Positions 18,930 to 26,244 of a stretch of DNA of 64,000 nt are shown here, in pieces; position 1 is the stretch's first letter, and each line of letters starts with the position of its first letter. The notes under the pieces are model-generated. The model was given only the letters and a program-made list of their open reading frames with translations, ran no database searches and was not told the origin of the DNA. The translations under genes and the position numbers were made by a program. The DNA comes from Sphingomonas sp. Leaf357 (GTDB taxonomy: Bacteria; Pseudomonadota; Alphaproteobacteria; Sphingomonadales; Sphingomonadaceae). The stretch spans positions 614,001 to 678,000 of the forward strand of contig NZ_LMPM01000001.1 in NCBI RefSeq assembly GCF_001423845.1. The letters run 5' to 3'.

Positions 18930-20143
18930 AGCACGATCAACTCCGCCTTGAGCGCACCGGCTTCCTTAAGTGCTTCCAATATCGCGACAAGATCGGCCGG
19001 CGAGGCCCCGATCGCGTTGACCGCCTTGACCACGTCGGCGAGTTTCGGGCCGCCTTCGATCAGGAACATCGGATGCTTTTCCTCATCCACCGCGACGCCG
19101 CTCTTCTGTTCCTTGGCGGTCTGGCCCTGGCTGAACGGCGCGGGCTGGACGACGGTTTCCTTCTCGTCGATGCGCACGGTGAGCTTGCCGTGGGTGACGG
19201 CGGCGGCGCTGACGCGCACCGCGCTGTTGATCACCACGGTACCGGTGCGCGCGTTGACGATCACCTTGGCCGACGGTTCGGCGGAGGTGGCGTCGAGATT
19301 CTCGATCTGGCTCATCAAGGTCGCGCGGACGTCGCCGCCCTGCGGCGCGCGGACCGACACCGACACGGCGTCGGTCGCCTCGGCGATACCGGCGCCGAAC
19401 CGCGCGTTGATCGACGCGGCGACATTCTGCGCGGTGGTGAAATCGGCGCGGGCGAGGTTGAAGGTCAGGGTCGGGCTGCTTTCGAACCCGGTCTGCACCG
19501 CGCGTTCGACCGTGGCGCCTTCCGGGATGCGCCCGGTGGACGGCACGTTGACGACGATGCTGGAGCCGTCCTTGCCCTCGGCCCCCAGGCCACCGACCGC
19601 GAGATTGCCCTGCGCCATGGCGTAGATCTGCCCGTCCGCGCCGAGCAACGGCATCAGGATCAGGCTGCCGCCGCGCAACGACTTGGCCTTGCCCATCGAC
19701 GCGACGGTGATGTCGAGCCGCTGGCCGGGTTTGGCGAACGCGGGAAGATCGGCGGTGACGAGCACCACTGCGGCGTTCTTCATCCCCGGATTGGCGGAGG
19801 CGGGCAATTGCAGACCGAAGCGCGACGCGACGGCCTTCAACGACTGGACGGTATATTCGAGATTGTCGTCGCCGGTGCCGGGCAGGCCCACGACCACCCC
19901 GTAACCGGTCAGCTGGTTGGAGCGGATGCCCTGGAAGCCGCCGAGATCCTTGATCCGGTCGGCCGAGGCGGGGGCGGATAGCGCCAGCGCGCCGATCAGG
20001 GCGACGATCCAACCCACCGCTCGTGCCGAGCTTGTCGAAGCACCGTCCTTCTTCTTGGCACGGAAGAAAGAACGGCCCTTCGACAGGCTCAGGGCGAACG
20101 GAGCGAGTTTTGCGAGCGGGTTCGAGATCATGTTCATGCCCAT
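18926..20143 (-). CDS. flgI: Flagellar P-ring protein FlgI
   Basis: A P-ring subunit that assembles in the periplasm around the rod. The mature part (from about residue 62) is well conserved: DRIKDLGGFQGIRSNQLTGYG, VVGLPGTGDD, and the end AILEALKEAGALKAELIVL. The ATG at 20143 overlaps the flgH stop (TGATG) and gives 405 residues, about 40 more than usual. Residues about 14-41 are encoded by an inverted-repeat element (PFALSLSKGRS and STSSARA), placed just before the hydrophobic core of the signal peptide (IVALIGALALSAPASA). A GTG at 20017, just past the repeat, would give a normal 363-residue precursor but has no good ribosome-binding site. Either start is possible. Confidence 0.94.
   Translation of the reverse strand: MGMNMISNPLAKLAPFALSLSKGRSFFRAKKKDGASTSSARAVGWIVALIGALALSAPASADRIKDLGGFQGIRSNQLTGYGVVVGLPGTGDDNLEYTVQSLKAVASRFGLQLPASANPGMKNAAVVLVTADLPAFAKPGQRLDITVASMGKAKSLRGGSLILMPLLGADGQIYAMAQGNLAVGGLGAEGKDGSSIVVNVPSTGRIPEGATVERAVQTGFESSPTLTFNLARADFTTAQNVAASINARFGAGIAEATDAVSVSVRAPQGGDVRATLMSQIENLDATSAEPSAKVIVNARTGTVVINSAVRVSAAAVTHGKLTVRIDEKETVVQPAPFSQGQTAKEQKSGVAVDEEKHPMFLIEGGPKLADVVKAVNAIGASPADLVAILEALKEAGALKAELIVL
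20020..20104. repeat. Imperfect inverted repeat inside the 5' end of flgI
   Basis: Arms TCGTGCCGAGCTTGTCGAAG and CTTCGACAGGCTCAGGGCGA face each other across about 35 bases. The same family occurs at 49088-49149. Elements of this type are common in sphingomonad genomes and normally intergenic; here one lies in frame within the predicted flgI coding region. Confidence 0.85.
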
Positions 20144-20847
20144 CAGAACGGACTCACCACGGCGAAGAAGCGGCTCAGCCAGCCCTGGCGGCTGGCGCGG
20201 GCGACGTCGCCCTTGCCGGTATAGGCGATCTGCGCATCGGCGACCCGGGTGGAAAGGACGCGGTTCTCGGCGTCGATATCGGCGGTGCGGATCAGGCCCT
20301 TGATCTGGACGAATTCGTCGCCGCGGTTGAGCGTGACGCGCTTCTGGCCCTGCACCAGCATCGTGCCATTGGGGAAAACCTTGGCCACCGTGACGCTGAC
20401 TTCGCCCGACAGCGTGTTCGACTGGTCGGCCGAGCCGGCACCGGTGAAGTTGCGCTTGCCGCTGGCGCTCACGTCGCTGGAATTGAACAGCTTGGAGGCG
20501 AGGCCGGTGGTCGGCGGATTGATCCCGAAGGCACCGCTCGAATCGAGCTTGGTGCCGGCCGACTTGGAGGCGGCGGTGCGCTCGACCAGCACGATCGTCA
20601 GCGGGTCGCCGACGCGGCGGGCGCGCGATCCTTCGTACAGGGCGGCATAGCCGTCATTGACCTGAAAGATCGATCCGGTCGCCACGGCGGGCGGCGGCGC
20701 GATCGGTGCGGGCAGCGAGGCCGAGAAATCGACCGGTGCGGCTTTCTTGCCGAACAGGCGCGCGTCCGCCGTCGAGGGCAGGAGCGCGGTGGCGACGAGA
20801 ATCGCGGCGGAGGAGAGGATGATGGCTTTCATGGCGTTAACCATCAT
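20143..20847 (-). CDS. flgH: Flagellar L-ring protein FlgH
   Basis: A 234-residue L-ring subunit of the outer membrane. Family features: SIFQVNDGYAALYEGSRARRVGDPLTIVL near residues 59-87 and the C-terminal region LIRTADIDAENRVLSTRVADA. The signal peptide (MKAIILSSAAILVATALL) ends at STADA and there is no lipobox; the protein contains no cysteine at all, whereas FlgH is usually a lipoprotein. The start overlaps the last base of flgG, and the stop overlaps the flgI start. Confidence 0.95.
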   Translation of the reverse strand: MMVNAMKAIILSSAAILVATALLPSTADARLFGKKAAPVDFSASLPAPIAPPPAVATGSIFQVNDGYAALYEGSRARRVGDPLTIVLVERTAASKSAGTKLDSSGAFGINPPTTGLASKLFNSSDVSASGKRNFTGAGSADQSNTLSGEVSVTVAKVFPNGTMLVQGQKRVTLNRGDEFVQIKGLIRTADIDAENRVLSTRVADAQIAYTGKGDVARASRQGWLSRFFAVVSPF

Positions 20848-21635
20848 CAGATATTTTGGTTAACATATTTCAACATGTCGTCGGTCGCGGAGATCATTTT
20901 CGAATTTACCTCGTACGCGCGCTGGGTTTCGATCATGTCGACCAGCTCTTCGACCACGTTGACGTTCGATGCCTCGAGCATGCCCTGGCGGATCCCGCCG
21001 CGACCATCGACCCCGGCCACGCCGAGATTCGCCGCACCGCTCGCCGCGGTCTCGGTGAGGTAATTGTCGCCGCCCTGCAGCAGGCCGGCGGTGTTGGGGA
21101 AGCTGGCGATCTGGATCTGGCCGAGTTCGCTGGGCGTGGACTGGCCGGGAATGGTCGCCGAGACGGTGCCGTCGGTGCCGACGGTAATCGCGGTGGCGCC
21201 CTGCGGCACGGTGATGCCGGGCATCACCTGATAGCCTTCGGACGTGACCAGCAACCCTTCGGGCGAGCGCGAGAAATTGCCCGCACGGGTATAGCCGAGC
21301 GTGCCGCCGGGCATCTGCACCTGGAAATAGCCGTCGCCGTCGAGCGCCAGATCGAGCGAATTGCCCGTCGTCTGCATCGACCCTTGGGTGTCGATCCGCG
21401 CCGTGCCCTGGATGCGCACGCCGGTGCCGAGGTTGAGGCCGGTGGCGTATTTGGTTTCCGCCGTGCTCGGCGCACCCGGCGCCGTCACGGTCTGATAGGC
21501 CAGCGTCTCGAACGCCGCGCGATCGCGCTTGTAGCCCGTCGTATTGACGTTCGCGAGGTTGTTCGAAATCACGCGCATCCGCATATCCTGGGCGTCCAGG
21601 CCGGTGCGGGCGATGTGCATTGCTGCGCTGCTCAT
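20847..21635 (-). CDS. flgG: Distal rod protein FlgG
   Basis: A 262-residue distal rod subunit. N-terminal signature MHIARTGLDAQDMRMRVISN with NLANVNTTGYKRDRAAFE; C-terminal NVVEELVDMIETQRAYEVNSK, both diagnostic of FlgG. It lies between flgF (32 bases upstream) and flgH (one-base overlap) in the flg operon. Length is typical. Confidence 0.97.
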   Translation of the reverse strand: MSSAAMHIARTGLDAQDMRMRVISNNLANVNTTGYKRDRAAFETLAYQTVTAPGAPSTAETKYATGLNLGTGVRIQGTARIDTQGSMQTTGNSLDLALDGDGYFQVQMPGGTLGYTRAGNFSRSPEGLLVTSEGYQVMPGITVPQGATAITVGTDGTVSATIPGQSTPSELGQIQIASFPNTAGLLQGGDNYLTETAASGAANLGVAGVDGRGGIRQGMLEASNVNVVEELVDMIETQRAYEVNSKMISATDDMLKYVNQNI

Positions 21636-21667
21636 GGTCTTTTCCCCTTAATGGCTCAGATGTTCGC

Positions 21668-22411
21668 TCAGGACGGTAGGCGCATCAGGGATGCGCCGCT
21701 CTCGTCCATGGTCTTGGCCTCTTTCATGAGGTTGGCCTGAACCTCGTACGCGCGCTGGTTCTCGATCATGTCGACCAGCGCCTGAGTCATGTTGACGTTC
21801 GATCCCTCCAGCGCGCCGCCGGTGACCTTGCCCTCGAGATCCTCGGGCAGCACGCCGCCGCCCTTGACGTGAAGCAGATTGTCGAGCCCCTTCACGGTCT
21901 GCGAACCCTGGGTGCTGACCAGCTTGAGCTTGTCGATCACCTGCGGGTTCTTGGCGTCGCCGCCTACGGGCACGATGCTGATCGTGCCGTCGCCGGAAAT
22001 CGTCATCGACTGGTAGGGCGGGATCGTGATCGGGCCGCTCGACCCCATCACCGGGAAGCCGTCGCCCGTCTGCAACACGCCGGTTTCGGTGACGGCGAGG
22101 TCGCCGCGCCGCGTATAGGCTTCGGTGCCGTCGGTCGCCTGCACGGTCAGCCAGCTGTCGCCGGTCATCGCGACATCGAGCGGACGGCCGGTTTGCTGCA
22201 CCGCGCCCTGCTTGCGATCGGCGTCGATCACCTCTTCGGACGACGGGGTGCGGGCCTCGAAGCCCGCGCCCTTGATCTCGATCCGGTCGAACACGACGCG
22301 GTCGGCGCGAAAGCCGATCGTCGAGGCGTTCGCCATATTGTTCGCGATCGATGCCTGGGACGCCATATGCGCCTTCAGGCCCGATGCCGCGGTGTAGATC
22401 AGCTTGTCCAT
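21668..22411 (-). CDS. flgF: Proximal rod protein FlgF
   Basis: A 247-residue rod subunit. It begins MDKLIYTAASGLKAHMASQ with SIANNMANASTIGFRADR and ends with NVNMTQALVDMIENQRAYE, the FlgF/FlgG pattern; position directly before flgG supports FlgF. Separated from flgE by 56 bases that contain a partial duplicate of the flgE 3' end. Confidence 0.95.
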   Translation of the reverse strand: MDKLIYTAASGLKAHMASQASIANNMANASTIGFRADRVVFDRIEIKGAGFEARTPSSEEVIDADRKQGAVQQTGRPLDVAMTGDSWLTVQATDGTEAYTRRGDLAVTETGVLQTGDGFPVMGSSGPITIPPYQSMTISGDGTISIVPVGGDAKNPQVIDKLKLVSTQGSQTVKGLDNLLHVKGGGVLPEDLEGKVTGGALEGSNVNMTQALVDMIENQRAYEVQANLMKEAKTMDESGASLMRLPS

Positions 22412-22467
22412 TCAGGGGATCCCGTCGGTCCGTTCGATCAGCTGCGGATGTTGAAGCCGCCGCTGCG

Positions 22468-23715
22468 TCAGCTGCGGATATTAAAGATGGTCTGAGAAAT
22501 CTGGTTCGCGGTATCGAGCGCCTTGGCGTTCGCCTGGAAGTTGCGCTGCGCCGCGATCAGGTTGACCAGTTCCTCGGTGACATCGACGTTCGATCCTTCG
22601 ATCGTGCCCGAGTTCAGCGAGCCGTAGCCATTGTCGTTCGCGCCGCCGAGCAGCGCCTGACCGGAGATGCCGCTGGCCGACCAATAGCTGTTGCCGTTCT
22701 GGCGCAGGCCGGCGGGATTGGTGAAATTGGCCAGCGCCACCTTGCCGAGCGGAATCGTGTCGCCGTTCGAGAAGCTGGCCGTGACGATGCCGGATTTGTC
22801 GACCGTGACGCCCGAAAGCTCGCCCACCGCCTTGCCGTCCTGGCTGCGCCCGGCGACCGCGAAGGCGCTCGCCTTCTGCGTCGATCCGGCGAGATCCACC
22901 GTCACGCTCTGCGCCGCGCCACCGGTGGTGGGCAGGAAGCTGTCATAGGCGATCGGGCCGGCCGGGGCGGTGAGGTTGCCGTTCGTATCGAACGTGACGG
23001 TCGTCGGATTGGCCGATCCGCCGACGGTCAGCGCCTGATTGCCGACATAGGAGCGCACCGACCAGGTGTTGTCCGAGACGTGCGTGTAATAGTTCGTCAT
23101 CGTCATCGCCTTGCCCGACGAATCGTAGATCGTCGTGGTGGTGGCGTTGTTGTAGGTCGAGGCATTGAGCGGATCGAACGTGCCGGTCGGCACCGATGCG
23201 GTCGATTGCAGATTGACGCCGAGCGACACGCCGGTCGTCGCCTTGGGCACGCCGCTGGTTTCCGGCAGGCGCAGATTGGTCAACCCGTCGCTGCCCGTCG
23301 CGGTGACGTTGCCGTCGCCATCGACCGGATAGACCTGCAATGCGCTGCCCTGATCGTCGACCACGTTGTGGGTGGTCGGATCGACGTGGAAGCTGCCGTT
23401 GCGGGTATAGTTGATCGCCGAGCTGAGCCCGTTGGTCTTGACCGCGAAGAAGCCGTCGCCGCTGATCGCGAGATCGAGCGATGAGCCGGTGGTCTTCAGG
23501 CTGCCTTCGGAGAATTGCTGCGTGTTGCCCTTCACCACCGTGCCCGAACCGACCAGCTTGCGCGGATCGGTCTGCAGGTTGGAGGCGATGACGTCGGCGA
23601 AATCGGTGCGGCTCTTCTTGAAGCCGTCCGTGCCGACATTGGCGAGGTTGTGCGAGATGGTCGACATCTCGGTCTGGGCTGCCTGCAGGCCGCTGAGCGA
23701 TGTATAGAAGGACAT
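22468..23715 (-). CDS. flgE: Flagellar hook protein FlgE
   Basis: A 415-residue hook subunit: N-terminal SFYTSLSGLQAAQTEMST with NLANVGTDGFKKSRTDF, a long variable middle, and C-terminal NVDVTEELVNLIAAQRNFQAN. Start ATG 23715 follows an AGGAG site. An 18-base near-copy of its final codons (ending FNIRS-stop) lies 30 bases beyond its stop codon, in the same frame. It follows flgD by 27 bases. Confidence 0.96.
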   Translation of the reverse strand: MSFYTSLSGLQAAQTEMSTISHNLANVGTDGFKKSRTDFADVIASNLQTDPRKLVGSGTVVKGNTQQFSEGSLKTTGSSLDLAISGDGFFAVKTNGLSSAINYTRNGSFHVDPTTHNVVDDQGSALQVYPVDGDGNVTATGSDGLTNLRLPETSGVPKATTGVSLGVNLQSTASVPTGTFDPLNASTYNNATTTTIYDSSGKAMTMTNYYTHVSDNTWSVRSYVGNQALTVGGSANPTTVTFDTNGNLTAPAGPIAYDSFLPTTGGAAQSVTVDLAGSTQKASAFAVAGRSQDGKAVGELSGVTVDKSGIVTASFSNGDTIPLGKVALANFTNPAGLRQNGNSYWSASGISGQALLGGANDNGYGSLNSGTIEGSNVDVTEELVNLIAAQRNFQANAKALDTANQISQTIFNIRS

Positions 23716-23742
23716 GGGGGTGGTGCTCCTGGTTTAGGCGGT

Positions 23743-24429
23743 TCAGCCGATCTGGCGGACGTCGGTGATGGGAACCTGTCCGATGCCGGGCAGGGTGAGG
23801 ACGGGCGCGCCGGAGGACGGCATCGAGACGGAGGCGACCGGCGCCCAGACGAGCGAGCGGCTGGCGATTTCCGCGCCGTCCTTGGCGGCGGTGACGACGA
23901 CCTTGAACGGGCCGTTGCCGGCGGCGTCGCCGGCCTCGGTCTTGCCGTCCCAGTCGTAGGTCGCGGTGCCCTTGGGTTGCGCGCCGAGCTGCAGCGTCTT
24001 GAGGATCTGTCCGTCGGCCGACTGGATCGAGACGTTGACCTGGCTGGCGTCGCTATCCAGCTCGACCGCGCCGGCGATGCCGCCCGAGGTGCGGCCGTAC
24101 GCGGTGGAGCCTTCGGTCAGCACGTTGCGGCCGACATAGGCCATCGCATCGCTCTGGCTGGTGCCGGCGAGCTTGTCCGAGATCGCCTTCAGCGTGGTGT
24201 TCATCTCGCCGATGCCGGCGACCGACGAGAATTGCGCCATCTGCGCGACCATCTGCGTATTGTCGACCGGCGCGAACGGATCCTGATTCTTCAATTGCGC
24301 GGTCATTAGCTTGAGGAAATCGGCCTGACCCAGCGTCGAGGATTTCGCCGTCGCGGCGTTCGCGGTCGTGGAGGCGGTGGTGCTGATGCCGAGGCTGCTC
24401 AGCGTGGTATCGAAACTGCTCATGATCAT
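23743..24429 (-). CDS. flgD: Hook-capping scaffold FlgD
   Basis: A 228-residue hook cap protein required for FlgE polymerisation. The signature LGQADFLKLMTAQLKNQDPF at residues about 33-52 and TQMVAQMAQFSSVAGI are diagnostic. A FlgD Ig-like/tudor region follows (YVGRNVLTEG, then TYDWDGKTEAGDA). The start overlaps the flgC stop by four bases; a Met two codons later is an alternative. Confidence 0.95.
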   Translation of the reverse strand: MIMSSFDTTLSSLGISTTASTTANAATAKSSTLGQADFLKLMTAQLKNQDPFAPVDNTQMVAQMAQFSSVAGIGEMNTTLKAISDKLAGTSQSDAMAYVGRNVLTEGSTAYGRTSGGIAGAVELDSDASQVNVSIQSADGQILKTLQLGAQPKGTATYDWDGKTEAGDAAGNGPFKVVVTAAKDGAEIASRSLVWAPVASVSMPSSGAPVLTLPGIGQVPITDVRQIG

Positions 24430-24833
24430 CGGCCCATCTTGAGGGTATCGAGGATCAGCGACTTTGCGGTCTGCATCACCTCGACATTGTTCTGGTAGCT
24501 GCGCGCGGTCTCCATCATGTCGACCAGCTCGCGGGTTTCATCGACCGCGCTTTCCCAGACGTTGCCGTCCTTGTCGGCCATCGGGTGCGACGGATCGTAG
24601 CGCTTGGTCGGGCTGTTGCCGGCGGTGACGACGCTTTCGACATTGACCGTCGCGAGGCCGGTCGCCTTGTCGTATTCGGTGCGGAACACCGGCTTCATCG
24701 TGCGGTAGGCGGCGGCCTCGCTGGAGGCGACGCCGCCGGCATTGGCGAGGTTGGAGGCGGTGGTGTTCATGCGCAGCAGCTGCGCGGACATCGCCTTGCC
24801 GGCCACTTGGAAGATCGTCAGCGGATCGGCCAT
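24426..24833 (-). CDS. flgC: Proximal rod protein FlgC
   Basis: A 135-residue rod subunit: AGKAMSAQLLRMNTTASNLAN at the N-terminus (NLAN motif) and ELVDMMETARSYQNNVEVM at the C-terminus. The middle has the FlgC-like YDPSHPMADKDGNVW. Second gene of the flg operon, 17 bases after flgB. Confidence 0.96.
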   Translation of the reverse strand: MADPLTIFQVAGKAMSAQLLRMNTTASNLANAGGVASSEAAAYRTMKPVFRTEYDKATGLATVNVESVVTAGNSPTKRYDPSHPMADKDGNVWESAVDETRELVDMMETARSYQNNVEVMQTAKSLILDTLKMGR

Positions 24834-24850
24834 CTCTTATGCTCCCCCCA

Positions 24851-25204
24851 TCACTCGCCACGCAGCGCGCGGGTGAGCGTGTTGATGCGGCCGTTCAGGA
24901 ACGACAGGGTCGTCTGATACTGCACGGCGTTCTCGGCGAAGGCGGTCTGCTCGGTCGACAGCTCCACCGTGTTGCCGTCCATCGAGGGCGACATCGGATT
25001 GCGATATTTGACGGCGTTCCCGATGCCGGCGGCGGAGAGCCCCCCCGGACCCTCCGCCGCCTGGAGCGCGACCTGGAAATCCAGATCCTTCGCCTTGAAA
25101 CCCGGCGTGGAGGCGTTCGCGATGTTCGAGGCGAGCAGGCCCATGCGCTGCGAACGCACTTCGAGGGCTGCCCCATGAACTCCGAAAAGACTGTTCTCGT
25201 CCAC
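24851..25204 (-). CDS. flgB: Proximal rod protein FlgB
   Basis: A 117-residue rod subunit: VRSQRMGLLASNIANASTPG with FKAKDLDF, and the C-terminal AVQYQTTLSFLNGRINTL. I choose the GTG at 25204 (VDENSLFGVHG): a GGAG lies ten bases upstream, and the sigma-54 promoter at 25244-25259 would start transcription near 25233, giving a 29-base leader. A GTG at 25222 would leave only 11 bases. First gene of flgBCDEFGHIJKL. Confidence 0.93.
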   Translation of the reverse strand: MDENSLFGVHGAALEVRSQRMGLLASNIANASTPGFKAKDLDFQVALQAAEGPGGLSAAGIGNAVKYRNPMSPSMDGNTVELSTEQTAFAENAVQYQTTLSFLNGRINTLTRALRGE

Positions 25205-25243
25205 CTTGGTCGGTCTCCGCACGTCAATGTGCGGGAAGGTATA

Positions 25244-25259
25244 AGCAATGGGCGTGCCA
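25244..25259 (-). promoter_or_regulatory. Sigma-54 promoter of the flgB operon
   Basis: The minus strand reads TGGCACGCCCATTGCT, an exact match to the sigma-54 consensus TGGCACG-N4-TTGCW (-24 GG, -12 GC). Predicted transcription start near 25233, 29 bases before the flgB GTG. Inverted TTGCCG/CGGCAA sites 30-80 bases upstream are probable activator sites for the FlbD-like protein encoded at 37720. Confidence 0.88.
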
Positions 25260-25289
25260 GTTTGCCATGCGGGGGCGGGAAGGGGCGGT

Positions 25290-25341
25290 TTGCCGCGGGT
25301 GCGGCAATAGCGGCGGCAAGAGCTTGCCGGGGGGCGGCAAG
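25290..25341. promoter_or_regulatory. Cluster of TTGCCG/CGGCAA inverted repeats, probable sigma-54 enhancer
   Basis: Three overlapping palindromes: TTGCCGC-GGGT-GCGGCAA at 25290-25307, CGGCAAG-AG-CTTGCCG at 25314-25329, and CTTGCCG-GGGGG-CGGCAAG at 25323-25341. They lie between two divergent sigma-54 promoters (25244-25259 minus, 25548-25563 plus). The same half-sites form a palindrome upstream of flbD. They suit binding by a dimeric Fis-type helix-turn-helix protein such as FlbD; identity of the binder is inferred. Confidence 0.7.
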
Positions 25342-25415
25342 GGTTGGCGGGTTTGCGTTGGGCCTTTCTGCGTCGAACTGCGCCCCCGCGATCCTACGGT
25401 CACCCCCACCAATAT

Positions 25416-25498
25416 CGTCATCCCAGCGAACGCTGGGATCTCCATGGGGTTGGCGACCCGCGCGCCTCCTTGAGATCCCAGCCTTCGCTGGGATGACG
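25416..25498. repeat. Imperfect inverted repeat (CGTCATCCCAGCG type)
   Basis: Arm CGTCATCCCAGCGAACGCTG faces arm CAGCCTTCGCTGGGATGACG across about 43 bases; each arm itself contains a small hairpin (CCCAGCG/CGCTGGG). It lies between the enhancer cluster and the plus-strand sigma-54 promoter. It is a dispersed genomic repeat of a family different from the others in this window. Confidence 0.85.
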
Positions 25499-25547
25499 GT
25501 GCGGCGGGGTGTGATGACGGATATTTCGAGCGCGCCTCGCGAAGAAC

Positions 25548-25563
25548 TGGCCCGCCTCTTGCT
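25548..25563 (+). promoter_or_regulatory. Sigma-54 promoter of the stator-like/flgA operon
   Basis: TGGCCCGCCTCTTGCT matches TGGCMCG-N4-TTGCW exactly. The predicted transcription start (about 25574) is only two bases before the ATG at 25576, so the transcript would be essentially leaderless. The shared enhancer cluster is about 210 bases upstream. Confidence 0.82.
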
Positions 25564-25575
25564 ACGTCACTGGCG

Positions 25576-26244
25576 ATGACATCCGATCTCGCTTCCACGC
25601 TCGCTCCGTTTCTCGATCCCGTCGCCGCGATCATCGTCGCCGGCGGTACGGTGATCGCGGTGGTGCTGCGTACGCCGTTCGCCGACCTGATCGGCGGGCT
25701 GGCCGCGCTTGGCCGATTGCCGCGCCGCCGCTTCGATGCCGCGCCGCTGCTCGACCAGATCGCCGCGCTCGGCCGGATCGCGCGCCGCCACGGCGTGATG
25801 GCGCTCGACCGGTCGGTGATCGCCGATGCCGACGTCGCCGCCGCCGTCGCGGCGATCGTCGACGGGCAGGGGCCGGACGACGTTGCCGCCCTCCTGCAAC
25901 ATCATCGCCGCCAGCGGATCGAGCGCCAGCTGTCTGCCGTCGACCTGTGGACCGGTGCCGCCGACGTTGCACCGGCGATGGGCATGATCGGCACGCTGAT
26001 CGGGCTGGTCGCGATGTTCACGCGGATGACCGATCCGAACGCGATCGGCGCGGCGATGGCCGTCGCGCTGCTCGCCACCCTGTACGGCGCGATCATCGCC
26101 AACCTGGTCGCCGCGCCGATCGCCGCGCGGCTGAAGCGGCAGGCGCGGGTCGAGGCGGTCGAGCGCGCCCGGCTCGAGGCACCGCTCGTTGCCCTGGCCT
26201 CGCGCGAGCGCCCGCGTGCCGCCGAACTGGTCCAGGCGGCATGA
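25576..26244 (+). CDS. MotA/TolQ/ExbB-type proton-channel subunit
   Basis: A 222-residue membrane protein related to MotA. One N-terminal helix (about 16-32), a cytoplasmic stretch rich in Arg, then the conserved core pair VAPAMGMIGTLIGLVAMF (about 133-150, with the channel Pro) and AMAVALLATLYGAIIANLV (about 160-178). The usual second N-terminal helix of MotA is not evident, so the topology may be three helices as in TolQ/ExbB. Its stop overlaps by four bases (ATGA) the start of a MotB-like gene, so the pair should form a stator-like complex. Both are expressed from a sigma-54 promoter with flgA, implying a flagellar role distinct from motAB at 14.4-16.2 kb. No ribosome-binding site precedes the ATG. 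Confidence 0.85.
   Translation: MTSDLASTLAPFLDPVAAIIVAGGTVIAVVLRTPFADLIGGLAALGRLPRRRFDAAPLLDQIAALGRIARRHGVMALDRSVIADADVAAAVAAIVDGQGPDDVAALLQHHRRQRIERQLSAVDLWTGAADVAPAMGMIGTLIGLVAMFTRMTDPNAIGAAMAVALLATLYGAIIANLVAAPIAARLKRQARVEAVERARLEAPLVALASRERPRAAELVQAA

Noticed and set aside
20020..20104. CRISPR array or mobile element interpretation of the palindromes
   Set aside because: They are single imperfect hairpins, not arrays with spacers, and no transposase gene or target-site duplication is visible.
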